Origin: Microthrix sp041394405
Lineage (GTDB): Bacteria > Actinomycetota > Acidimicrobiia > Acidimicrobiales > Microtrichaceae
Assembly (NCBI GenBank): GCA_041394405.1
Contig: JAWKIF010000006.1
Span: 62,001 to 126,000, forward strand
Length of the DNA: 64,000 nucleotides
Reading direction: 5' to 3'
Translations under genes and position numbers: made by a program
Part shown: positions 8,825 to 16,235 of the stretch, piece after piece
Layout of the letters: each line of letters begins with the position of its first letter
How positions within the stretch are numbered: position 1 is the first letter of the stretch
Notes under the pieces: generated by a model
The model's database searches: none
What the model saw: only the letters and a program-made list of their open reading frames with translations
What the model was told of the DNA's origin: nothing

Positions 8825-10080
8825 GCGTCCGCCCGCCCGAGATGCCCCTACCCGGGTGGGCATTGCGGCTTGGGGCCACCGCCGGGGGCAGGCTTCCGAT
8901 GCCCGAGGGGCGGCTGCTGGCGTTGATGGCCGGCCCGACAGCGGCGGGCGATATCGATCGTGCGGTGCGTTACTGGCGTGCTCGCGGTACGGACGGCCTG
9001 GTGTCGTTGTCCCAGGGAACACAGCTGGTGGTCGGCCATTCGGCGGCCTTCCAGGTGCTTCGCCACCCCGACGCCGGAAACTCGCGTGACCTGGTGGACC
9101 CCACACCTCCGACGGGCGCCTACGACCGGCTGGGGCGCCACTCGATCGCCTACCTGGACGGCCCTGATCACCGGCGGCTCCGGCGCCTGGTCTCACCGCA
9201 CCTCGATGCCGCAGCGGCCGCCGACCGCAGCGAGTCGATCCGTGCCACCGTCCGAGCCCGGCTGACGGAACTCGGCGACCCCGCGTCCGGCAGCTTCGAC
9301 GTGATGGAGGAGATCGTCGTTCCCGTGGTGGCGTCGTTGGTGGGCGACCTGTGCGGCATCCCCGCGGGCGATCGCCGCCGGGTGTCGGAGTGGATGGCGC
9401 CGGCCGAGCGCCGGTGGCGCCGGACCCCGTTCGTGGGCCCGCGCCTCCGCCGCCGTTCCGACGCCGGGCTCGAGTCGTTCGGCGAGTGGCTGCCCCGGGT
9501 CGCCGCCCGGGGCGAGCTGGACGACGGGGTCTTCAAGACCCTGGCGGCCGAGCGCGAGGTGGGTCACGACGCCACCATCGGCACCGCCTTCTTTGTGTAT
9601 GGCGCCGCACGCGTGACGGTCGAGCGATTCCTGGGGTCCGCCGTGCGCGCGCTGGCCGAGGCCGGCCCGAAGCTGGGGGAGTGGCCGCCGCGGGTGACGC
9701 CCGAGTTGATCGACGAGGTGCTGCGCTGGGACCCCCCAGCAGCGGTCGCAGCGCGGGTGACCAAGGCGGACCTGACCCTGGGATCCACCGAGATCCCAGC
9801 GGGGACGCAGCTCGTCGTGCTGATGCGGGTGGTCAACCGGGACCCGGCCACCTTCGACGACCCGGACACCTTTCGACCCGACCGTGACCCCAACCCGCAC
9901 CTGGCCTTCTCTGCCGGCGCCCACTTCTGCCTGGGGGCTCCGTTGGCCCGGGTGGAGGGGTCGGTGGTGCCGGAGGAACTGCTGGGGTGGTTGGGTCCCG
10001 CTCGCGTTCGCCGTCGGCCCACTGAAGGAGTGGGGCTGCCTCACCGACCCCTGACCAGGCTGATGGTCAGCCGGCGGTAG
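8821..10080 (+). CDS. Second cytochrome P450-like protein with atypical I-helix
   Basis: The 419-residue product carries ExxR in LIDEVLRWDPP, VNRDPATFDDPDTFRPDRD and a typical heme loop AFSAGAHFCLGAPLAR with the axial cysteine. The I-helix reads TAFFVYGAARVTVERFL, again without the acid-alcohol pair, although VT sits one turn later. It shares several segments with the P450 at 6606, so the two are probably paralogues kept on either side of the acyltransferase-like gene. ATG 8821 overlaps the previous stop. The 3' end overlaps the convergent glycosyltransferase by 14 bases. Confidence 0.82.
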   Translation: MSVRPPEMPLPGWALRLGATAGGRLPMPEGRLLALMAGPTAAGDIDRAVRYWRARGTDGLVSLSQGTQLVVGHSAAFQVLRHPDAGNSRDLVDPTPPTGAYDRLGRHSIAYLDGPDHRRLRRLVSPHLDAAAAADRSESIRATVRARLTELGDPASGSFDVMEEIVVPVVASLVGDLCGIPAGDRRRVSEWMAPAERRWRRTPFVGPRLRRRSDAGLESFGEWLPRVAARGELDDGVFKTLAAEREVGHDATIGTAFFVYGAARVTVERFLGSAVRALAEAGPKLGEWPPRVTPELIDEVLRWDPPAAVAARVTKADLTLGSTEIPAGTQLVVLMRVVNRDPATFDDPDTFRPDRDPNPHLAFSAGAHFCLGAPLARVEGSVVPEELLGWLGPARVRRRPTEGVGLPHRPLTRLMVSRR

Positions 10081-11767
10081 GACACACGCCCCACAGCGAC
10101 AGCACCTGGGTTTCGACCACCGGGCAGAAGCGGGCGTCGAAGGCGCGTTGGGCGGCGGGGTCCCCGGCGTCGGCGGAGCGGTTGGGTTCGGCGAGCTGCG
10201 GCCGTGGCGGCGAGACGAGCACCCAGTCGGCTTGGGTCAGCTCGTCGGGGAGCGACGAGCCGGGCACGTTGGTGAACCCCGGATCCATCTCGGAGTGGTA
10301 GGTGCCCACGGTGAGGTCGGGGAACAGCGTGTAGAGGGCCACGGGATTGTCGTAGGCCCGGGTGAGGTCGCTGGGCGCCACGATCAGCCGGTCGCCCGGT
10401 TGGGCGCGCCCCGCAAGGTCGTTGACCACCCGCTGCACCGGCGGCGCCAGGCTGCGGGCGACGGGCAGCGACCGGTCGCCGACGGTCACCTGCGAAGCGT
10501 CACGGGTGGACTGGCCGGTGAGGGCCCGCGTCCACGGCCCAAGCGTTGGGGCCGGAAACAGCACCAGCACCACGACCACCGGCAGCAGCGCCAGCACCCC
10601 CAACTCGGGTCTCAGTTGGTCCCCCTGGGTACCAACTGAGACCCGAGTTCGTTCGTTGTGGGAGAGCAGGGTGGCGATGGTCACCGGCAGGGCCGCCAGC
10701 GGGACGGCGGTGGTCAGTGCCAGGTGACCCAGGTCGGGGCGCTGCACCAGCTGCGGCAACAGCGCCAGCGCCAGCGCGGCCACCGGGACCAGCGCCGGTG
10801 TGGTGCGTCGAGCCCGGACCGCGGCGAGCACCAACATCAGCGTTGCCGCCACCGAGACCCAGAACCACAGCGCCACCTGGGCGGCAAGCGGCGGGGCCGG
10901 CAGTGGCCAGTCGGGGGCCAAGCGCAGGCTCCTGCTGAGGCCCTGGAGTTCGCCGAACGGGGGCGGGGGCAGGCTGCGATAGGGGCGCAGGGTGAACACC
11001 GGGCCCACCACCAGCACGCGCCACGCCCGGGCGGGGCCCAACACCAGCGTGTAGATCGCCAGCGGCATCAGCCCCGCGGCCAGGCCGCCCAGCACCGGTC
11101 GAACCAGCCGGCAACGCTCGTCGGCGTTGCGGCCCACCCACCACGCGGCGCCGCCGGCCAGCGCAACGGCGAGCGCGACGTCGGGGCGGAACCCGATGGC
11201 CAGGCCACTCAAGATCCCGGCGCCGGCCCACGCGGCGGGACGCTGCGGCCCCTCGATCCGGAGGAGCACCATGGCCCACAGCACCGCAGCAAACGCGAAC
11301 CACCAGGCCACCGCCACCAGCGTGCCGGCGGAGTAGACCACCACCGACGTGACGACGGCGGCCACCGTGGCGGTGTTGCGGCCCCAAGGGCGCAGCAGCT
11401 GCCGAACGCCCAGCACGATGGCGACCAGCAGCAGCGCACCCACCACGCGCTGCGCGCCGATCGACGCCCCGAACACCCGAAACCAACCCGACATGAACCA
11501 TGGTCCCAGCGGGCCGTACAACGCATGGAAGTCAACCCCCGGCGTCTGGCCGGCCTGCACCAGCTGGGCGTGCAGCACGGTGAAGCCCTCTTCGTACAGC
11601 GGGCCGGGCGCTCCCCGAAGCCCCCAGGCCGGGACCACGGCCGCCACGGCTGCGATCAGCCATCCGGCCTCGCGGGGCAGCTGCCACCGGACCGGGCCGT
11701 CGGGCACCTCAGCGGCGATCGCGGAACCCCCGCAGTGGCAGGGTGGGCCGTTGCAGCCAGTTGTCAT
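10067..11767 (-). CDS. Polytopic membrane protein, GT-C glycosyltransferase-like
   Basis: Up to 566 residues with about ten hydrophobic helices after residue 33. The first outer loop (PGPLYEEGFTVLHAQ...YGPLGPWFMSGWF) carries the acidic residue and Y-G-P/L-G-P pattern seen in GT-C enzymes and in uncharacterised membrane proteins of that type. A C-terminal outer domain of about 150 residues follows. Its last helices are separated by an insertion encoded by a perfect palindrome (see 10602-10649). ATG 11767 overlaps the upstream PhyH gene by 59 bases; GTG 11707, directly after that gene's stop, is an equally good start and leaves the first helix intact. It is the last gene of the minus-strand nucleoside operon, perhaps only by read-through. 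Confidence 0.65.
   Translation of the reverse strand: MTTGCNGPPCHCGGSAIAAEVPDGPVRWQLPREAGWLIAAVAAVVPAWGLRGAPGPLYEEGFTVLHAQLVQAGQTPGVDFHALYGPLGPWFMSGWFRVFGASIGAQRVVGALLLVAIVLGVRQLLRPWGRNTATVAAVVTSVVVYSAGTLVAVAWWFAFAAVLWAMVLLRIEGPQRPAAWAGAGILSGLAIGFRPDVALAVALAGGAAWWVGRNADERCRLVRPVLGGLAAGLMPLAIYTLVLGPARAWRVLVVGPVFTLRPYRSLPPPPFGELQGLSRSLRLAPDWPLPAPPLAAQVALWFWVSVAATLMLVLAAVRARRTTPALVPVAALALALLPQLVQRPDLGHLALTTAVPLAALPVTIATLLSHNERTRVSVGTQGDQLRPELGVLALLPVVVVLVLFPAPTLGPWTRALTGQSTRDASQVTVGDRSLPVARSLAPPVQRVVNDLAGRAQPGDRLIVAPSDLTRAYDNPVALYTLFPDLTVGTYHSEMDPGFTNVPGSSLPDELTQADWVLVSPPRPQLAEPNRSADAGDPAAQRAFDARFCPVVETQVLSLWGVCPTAG
10602..10649. repeat. 48-bp in-frame palindromic element inside a coding sequence
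   Basis: Two perfect 19-base arms (10602-10620 and 10631-10649) flank a 10-base loop. The whole is exactly 48 bases, 16 codons, and adds TRVSVGTQGDQLRPEL between two hydrophobic helices of the glycosyltransferase without breaking the frame. The composition of this polar loop differs from the surrounding helices. It behaves like a palindromic element tolerated in a surface loop, as known for Rickettsia palindromic elements, though I claim no homology to them. Confidence 0.85.
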
Positions 11768-12563
11768 CCGGGTAGCGGGCCGTGGGGTCGATGGCGTGCA
11801 GCGTGTAGGCCGCCCGGCGACGCTGCGAGCGGTTGGCGGCGCTGTAGTGGGGCAGCTTGCCGTCCAGCACCGCCAACGTGCCCGCCGGTGCCTCCAGGGG
11901 CGTGAAGGTCCGGGTCACCTCGGCTGCGGTTTCGGACGGCGCCCCGATGGTGTCCATGCGGGTGCCGCCGGCCGGGTGGCGGCGGAAGCGACGGTCGACG
12001 GGACGGCGGTGGCCGCCGGGCAGCGCCCACAGGCAGCCGTTGTCCAGGGTGGCGTCCTCCAGGGCGAACCAGAAGCCCACCACCGATGCCGGTTCGGTCC
12101 ACAGGAAGGTGTGGTCCGTGTGGGCGCCCACCTCGCCGCCGATGCCGGGCTGCTTGTAGATGAGCATCGACTGGACGAGCCGGTGCCCGCCGACGCCCAG
12201 CTCGTCGGCCAGATCCGCCAGGGCGTCGGTGCGGCTGAAGCGATCGAAGACCGGGTCGAGGTCGTGCTGGGCGTGGCCGATCTTGTTGATGGCCCGATCG
12301 ATCGGTACGGCGAGGGTGCCGTCGTCCGCGAAGGCCTCCTCCTCGAAGAAGCAGCTGATGCGATCGCCCGAGTCGAGGAAGTATGCATCGGAGGTGCGCA
12401 CCTGATCGTCGGTGGTGAACACCGAACGGGCGGGCATGTCCGCTGCGAAGTCGGCCACGATGTCGGCGGCTCGCTCCAGCAGGGACGCCCCGGCCGCCGG
12501 GTCGAAGCATCCCTCCACCACCAGGTAGCCGTCGCGAGCGAAGCGCTCGGCGGCCGCGCTCAT
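11709..12563 (-). CDS. Phytanoyl-CoA dioxygenase (PhyH) family protein
   Basis: A 284-residue protein of the Fe(II)/2-oxoglutarate-dependent PhyH family. The metal ligands are H148 and D150 in GAHTDHTFLW, plus a distal histidine in GKLPHYSAANRS. The arginine run QRRRAAYTLH just beyond it supplies the likely 2-oxoglutarate salt bridge. N-terminal DGYLVVEGCFDP is typical of the family. The ATG overlaps the uridine phosphorylase stop (ATGA), tying it to the nucleoside operon. Members hydroxylate many small substrates and the one here is unknown; modification of a nucleoside or a lipid is possible but unsupported. Confidence 0.82.
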   Translation of the reverse strand: MSAAAERFARDGYLVVEGCFDPAAGASLLERAADIVADFAADMPARSVFTTDDQVRTSDAYFLDSGDRISCFFEEEAFADDGTLAVPIDRAINKIGHAQHDLDPVFDRFSRTDALADLADELGVGGHRLVQSMLIYKQPGIGGEVGAHTDHTFLWTEPASVVGFWFALEDATLDNGCLWALPGGHRRPVDRRFRRHPAGGTRMDTIGAPSETAAEVTRTFTPLEAPAGTLAVLDGKLPHYSAANRSQRRRAAYTLHAIDPTARYPDDNWLQRPTLPLRGFRDRR

Positions 12564-13333
12564 GGTTGACTCGGCGTGCGGCAGAGGGCGGCGGCAGCGC
12601 CGACCGCGGCGCCGATGGCGATGTCCTCGATGGCTTCGATGTGTTCCTGCTCGGGGGTCTCGGCGACGCCCCGGTTGGCCAACACACCCAACACGGCGCC
12701 GGAGCGCAGGCCCTGCGTCGCGCACATCGTGAACAGCGTGGCGGCCTCCATCTCGAAGCTGAGCACGCCGAGGCCCCGCCATTCCTCCAGCGAGCCCCGC
12801 AGACGGGTCGGCACGCGGCCCGAGTAGGTGTCGTAGCGCTCCTGGCCCGGATAGAAGGTGTCGGTGGAGGCACACACTCCCACGTGCACGGTGGCGCCCG
12901 TGGCCTCGGCTGCGTCGCGAAGCGCGATGGTGCACTCCAGGTCGGCGACCGCCGGATATGCCGCGGGCGCGAAGTCGTGGCTGGCGCCCTCCAGTCGGAC
13001 TGCGGCCGTGGGCACGACCAGGTCGCCGGTGTGCACGTCGGGACCGATGCCCCCCGTGGTGCCAACCCGAATAAAGGTGCGCACCCCCAGCCGGGCCAGT
13101 TCCTCCACGGCGATCGACAGCGATGGGCCTCCGATGCCCGAGGAGCACACCACCACCGGACGGCTGCCGGCCATGCCCAGCCACGAGGTGAACTCCCGCT
13201 GGGCAGCAAGCGGTCGGGCGCCCTCCAACGCCGAAGCGATGCGCTGCACCCGCCCCGGGTCGCCGGGCACGATGGCCAGCTCGGCGCCCTGCAGATCATC
13301 GCTGGTCAGGCCCAGATGGAAGGTGCCGGTCAT
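12560..13333 (-). CDS. udp: Uridine phosphorylase / nucleoside phosphorylase
   Basis: 257 residues of the PNP/UDP phosphorylase family: FHLGLTSDDLQGAELAIVPG gives the phosphate-binding G-D-P-x-R start, RVGTTGGIGPDVHTGDLVV is the conserved phosphate-site segment, and VLSFEMEAATLF carries the E-M-E ribose-contact motif. It splits uridine or related nucleosides into base and (deoxy)ribose-1-phosphate. It lies ten bases downstream of cytidine deaminase in the BMP transporter operon, so the route would be uptake, deamination of cytidine to uridine, then phosphorolysis. Uridine is preferred to purine nucleosides because of the cdd neighbour and overall similarity. Confidence 0.85.
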   Translation of the reverse strand: MTGTFHLGLTSDDLQGAELAIVPGDPGRVQRIASALEGARPLAAQREFTSWLGMAGSRPVVVCSSGIGGPSLSIAVEELARLGVRTFIRVGTTGGIGPDVHTGDLVVPTAAVRLEGASHDFAPAAYPAVADLECTIALRDAAEATGATVHVGVCASTDTFYPGQERYDTYSGRVPTRLRGSLEEWRGLGVLSFEMEAATLFTMCATQGLRSGAVLGVLANRGVAETPEQEHIEAIEDIAIGAAVGAAAALCRTPSQP

Positions 13334-13342
13334 GGGCCGAAA

Positions 13343-13741
13343 CTACCCGGGTTGGTCCGGACCGGTCTGCCTGCGCAGCCGCGCCACGTCTGCCTGCCCG
13401 AAGCCCTGGGGCAACAGCTCGGCCAGCGGATGCGGCCCGTCGGCCAGCAACACCACCAGGCCGTCGGAGAACTCGGACAACAGCTGGCGGCAGCGCCCGC
13501 AGGGGGGCAGCGGCACGCCGTCGGCCCCAACCGCAACGAGCCGGCGCAGCGCGCCGCCGCCGGTGCGGGCCAGGTCGGAGACCACGGCGCACTCCGCGCA
13601 CAGCGACAGGCCGATCGAGGCGCACTCGGTGTTGGAGCCCACCAGCATCCGGCCGTCGTCGGCCAGGGCGGCGGCGCCGACGCACACCCCCGAATAGGGC
13701 GCGTGGCTGCGGGCCGTTGCCGAGTGGGCGGCCTCCACCAA
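13343..13741 (-). CDS. cdd: Cytidine deaminase
   Basis: About 132 residues with the complete homotetrameric Cdd signature: APYSGVCVGAAAL, the zinc ligand and catalytic glutamate in CAECAVV, and the two further zinc cysteines in PPCGRCRQLLSEF. It deaminates cytidine and deoxycytidine to uridine forms. No ATG precedes the conserved domain. TTG 13741 (or GTG 13738) begins exactly where other Cdd proteins start, about 15 residues before APYS, with a GGTGGG stretch just upstream. The gap to the upstream permease is 32 bases. A further upstream CTG at the permease stop is less likely. Confidence 0.85.
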   Translation of the reverse strand: MVEAAHSATARSHAPYSGVCVGAAALADDGRMLVGSNTECASIGLSLCAECAVVSDLARTGGGALRRLVAVGADGVPLPPCGRCRQLLSEFSDGLVVLLADGPHPLAELLPQGFGQADVARLRRQTGPDQPG

Positions 13742-13773
13742 CGGCGCCCACCCGTCGGTTTGGTCGTCCCCGT

Positions 13774-15060
13774 TCAGATCGCCTCGCCTTTTCGGAACGG
13801 AATCCCCAACGCAGCGGGCATGCGCAGGCGGCGAAGCGCCGTCGCGGCAACCACCAGGGTGACGATGTGGGGCGTGTAGGGCAGGAACTCGCGGGGGAGG
13901 GTGTCGGTGGTGAGGTACCAGACGAGCAGCACCAGCGAGACCGTGGCCGAGATGGCGGCGCTGCGCCAGCGTCGCTGGTAGGCGGCCACCGCCGCAACGA
14001 GCGCCGTGGCGATGGCGCCCGCCAGCAGGAAGGCGTGCACGGCCACGCCGCTGGAGCCCCGAAGGCGGACGGCGTCGGAGTAGCCGAACAGCAAGGCCGC
14101 ACCGGCGGCCGTCACCGGCCGCCAGTTGCCAAAGATCAGCGCCGCCAGGGCGATGTAGCCCCGACCGCCGGTCTGGCCTTCCGAGTAGGTGGAGGAGGTG
14201 ACGGTGACGATGAAGACGCCGGCCATGCCGGCCAGCACCCCCGAGATGGTCACGGCCATGAACTTGGTGCGGAGTACCTTGACGCCCACCGATTCGGCCG
14301 ACCACGGGTGTTCGCCCACCGAGCGGAGCCGCAGTCCGAAACGAGTGCGCCACAGCAGCCACCACACGAGCGGCACCAGCACGAGGGCGCCCAGGGTGAA
14401 CAACGACAGCCCCGTGACCAGCCCTCGACCGATGCCGGCGAGGTCTGACACGAAGAACCACTGGTGGTCCTCGATTGACCCCAGCGCCTTGGACAGCGGC
14501 GTGATGGTGATGGTGGGGAAGTCCCCCTTCACCGGAGGGCTTTGGCGCACCCCGGCGCCCTGCCCGACGTCGGCATACACGGCCGCCGACAGGTAGCGCG
14601 CCAACCCTGGCGCCAGCAGGTTGATGGCGACGCCCGAGATGATGTGGTCCACCTTGAAGATGACGGTTGCCGTGGCATGGAGGGCGCCACCCAGGGCGCC
14701 GCCGAGGATTCCGAAGGCCAGGCCGCCCCAAACGCCCCATTGCCATCCGCCATAGGCCCCGAACCAGGTGCCCAGGATCATGATGCCCTCGAGGCCGATG
14801 TTGACCACGCCGGCCCGCTCCGAGAAGAGGCCCCCCATGGCGGCCAGGGCAAAGGGCACGGAGAGCCGCAGGGTTTCGGTGACCAGCCCGGACGACGTCA
14901 GGTCCGCAGCCCCGGAGATCACCCGGGTCATCGACAGGATGGCCACGCCCGTCACGGCGAACATGGCCCAGCGCAGCTCGGGGCTCAGGGCCGGCTTCTT
15001 CGGCGGTTCGGGCTCGGTGAGGTCCTCGGCGAGCACCCGAGGGGCTGCGGCGGCGGTCAT
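13774..15060 (-). CDS. Nucleoside ABC transporter permease (second subunit)
   Basis: The 428-residue protein has about ten membrane helices and the BPD_transp_2 signature ERAGVVNIGLEGIMILGTWF typical of the RnsD/NupC-type permease that pairs with BMP-family binding proteins. A 30-residue cytoplasmic tail precedes the first helix. About 100 extra residues after the core include further hydrophobic segments, making it longer than the usual 310-320 residues. The ATG overlaps the stop of the first permease (ATGA). It forms the channel with the gene at 15057, driven by the ATPase at 16232. Confidence 0.88.
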   Translation of the reverse strand: MTAAAAPRVLAEDLTEPEPPKKPALSPELRWAMFAVTGVAILSMTRVISGAADLTSSGLVTETLRLSVPFALAAMGGLFSERAGVVNIGLEGIMILGTWFGAYGGWQWGVWGGLAFGILGGALGGALHATATVIFKVDHIISGVAINLLAPGLARYLSAAVYADVGQGAGVRQSPPVKGDFPTITITPLSKALGSIEDHQWFFVSDLAGIGRGLVTGLSLFTLGALVLVPLVWWLLWRTRFGLRLRSVGEHPWSAESVGVKVLRTKFMAVTISGVLAGMAGVFIVTVTSSTYSEGQTGGRGYIALAALIFGNWRPVTAAGAALLFGYSDAVRLRGSSGVAVHAFLLAGAIATALVAAVAAYQRRWRSAAISATVSLVLLVWYLTTDTLPREFLPYTPHIVTLVVAATALRRLRMPAALGIPFRKGEAI

Positions 15061-16184
15061 GTGGCACCCACTGGCTCGCCCACCGCCGCAGCTTCGTGAG
15101 CCAACTCGCGCGCCGTGGCCCGCTGTAGCTGCACCTCACCCAGGCGGTTGGCCACCCCGTAGGCGATCACCGCCATGAGCAGCACCACGCCCTGCATGAT
15201 GGTGACGATTTCCGGCGGCACGTCCACCAACTGCAAACCCTGCCCGGCTCGCTCCAGGAAGCCAAACAACAGCGCCCCGGCCGCCATGCCGGCCGGGTGA
15301 TTGCGGCCCAGCAGGGCCACGGCGATACCGGTGAACCCCAGCCCGCTGGGGAAGTCCTGGGTGTAGCGGTGGAAGATGTTCTCCGATAGCAGAACCGGCA
15401 GACCGACGGTTCCGGCGATGGCCCCGGAGACGAGCATGGCCTTCACCGTCATCGCCTTGGGGCTCACGCCCGAGACCGCGGCCGCAGTGGGGTTGGCCCC
15501 CGACGAACGCAGGTCGTAGCCAAACCGGGTGCGCGACACCACCAACCACGCCGCCGCTCCCAAGCCGACTGCCACCAACGCGAACCCAGTCAGCTTCTCG
15601 GCGCCGGAGACTTGCGCCAGGTTGCCCACCCAGCCCGATTCGGGGATGGGTTTGGTCTTGATCAGCTGTGTCTCGGAGGCGTCGCGCCAGCGGTTCACCA
15701 GGAACGCCACCGTGCCCGCGGCGATGGCGTTCATCATGATCGTGGAGATCACCTCGGAGACGTTTCGGGTCACCTTCAGCGCTGCGGGCACGGCGGCCCA
15801 CGCAGCCCCGGTCAGCATGGCCACCACGATGATGAAGGTGACGTGCAGCGGTGGGAACAGGTTCACCTCGGCCCCGGCGGCTGCGGCGACCACGATGGCC
15901 ACCGAGTATTGGCCTTCGACGCCGATGTTGAACAGGCCCATCTTGAAGCCCACCGACACCGCCAGCGCGGACAGGTACAGCGGCACGGCCTTGTTGGCTG
16001 CCACCAGAAGCGAGCCCTCGGTCGTACCGAAGCGAAACATCTCGCCGTAGGCGGAGATGGGGTCGTGGCCCGAGATGGCCAGGATCACCCCGCAGAGCAG
16101 CGCGGACAGCGCCACGGCCACCAGCGGAGCGGCCACCGACGGCGCGGCCTGGCGGGCCCGGAGGCGCAGCGTTGCGCCGGTCAT
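15057..16184 (-). CDS. Nucleoside ABC transporter permease (first subunit)
   Basis: 375 residues, about nine to ten helices, with the BPD_transp_2 family motif GLFNIGVEGQYSVAIVVAAA and a C-terminal EIVTIMQGVVLLMAV segment, matching the RnsC/NupB-type permease. The coding start at ATG 16184 is the last of four nearly identical ATG sites spaced 17 bases apart (16174-16235). The upstream ATPase stop overlaps the first of these sites, so ribosomes may reinitiate stepwise, which could lower the yield of this subunit. Confidence 0.88.
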   Translation of the reverse strand: MTGATLRLRARQAAPSVAAPLVAVALSALLCGVILAISGHDPISAYGEMFRFGTTEGSLLVAANKAVPLYLSALAVSVGFKMGLFNIGVEGQYSVAIVVAAAAGAEVNLFPPLHVTFIIVVAMLTGAAWAAVPAALKVTRNVSEVISTIMMNAIAAGTVAFLVNRWRDASETQLIKTKPIPESGWVGNLAQVSGAEKLTGFALVAVGLGAAAWLVVSRTRFGYDLRSSGANPTAAAVSGVSPKAMTVKAMLVSGAIAGTVGLPVLLSENIFHRYTQDFPSGLGFTGIAVALLGRNHPAGMAAGALLFGFLERAGQGLQLVDVPPEIVTIMQGVVLLMAVIAYGVANRLGEVQLQRATARELAHEAAAVGEPVGAT

Positions 16185-16235
16185 CGCGTGGCGCCGGTCA
16201 TCGCGTGGCGCCGGTCATCGCGTGGCGCCGGTCAT
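16174..16235. repeat. 17-bp tandem repeats (3.6 copies) duplicating an ATGA junction
   Basis: Read on the minus strand the unit is ATGACCGGCGCCACGCG, present at 16235, 16218 and 16201 and partly at 16184. Each of the first three ATGs reads M-T-G-A-T-R and stops at a TGA overlapping the next ATG; the fourth starts the permease. The first ATG itself overlaps the ATPase stop. Confidence 0.95.
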
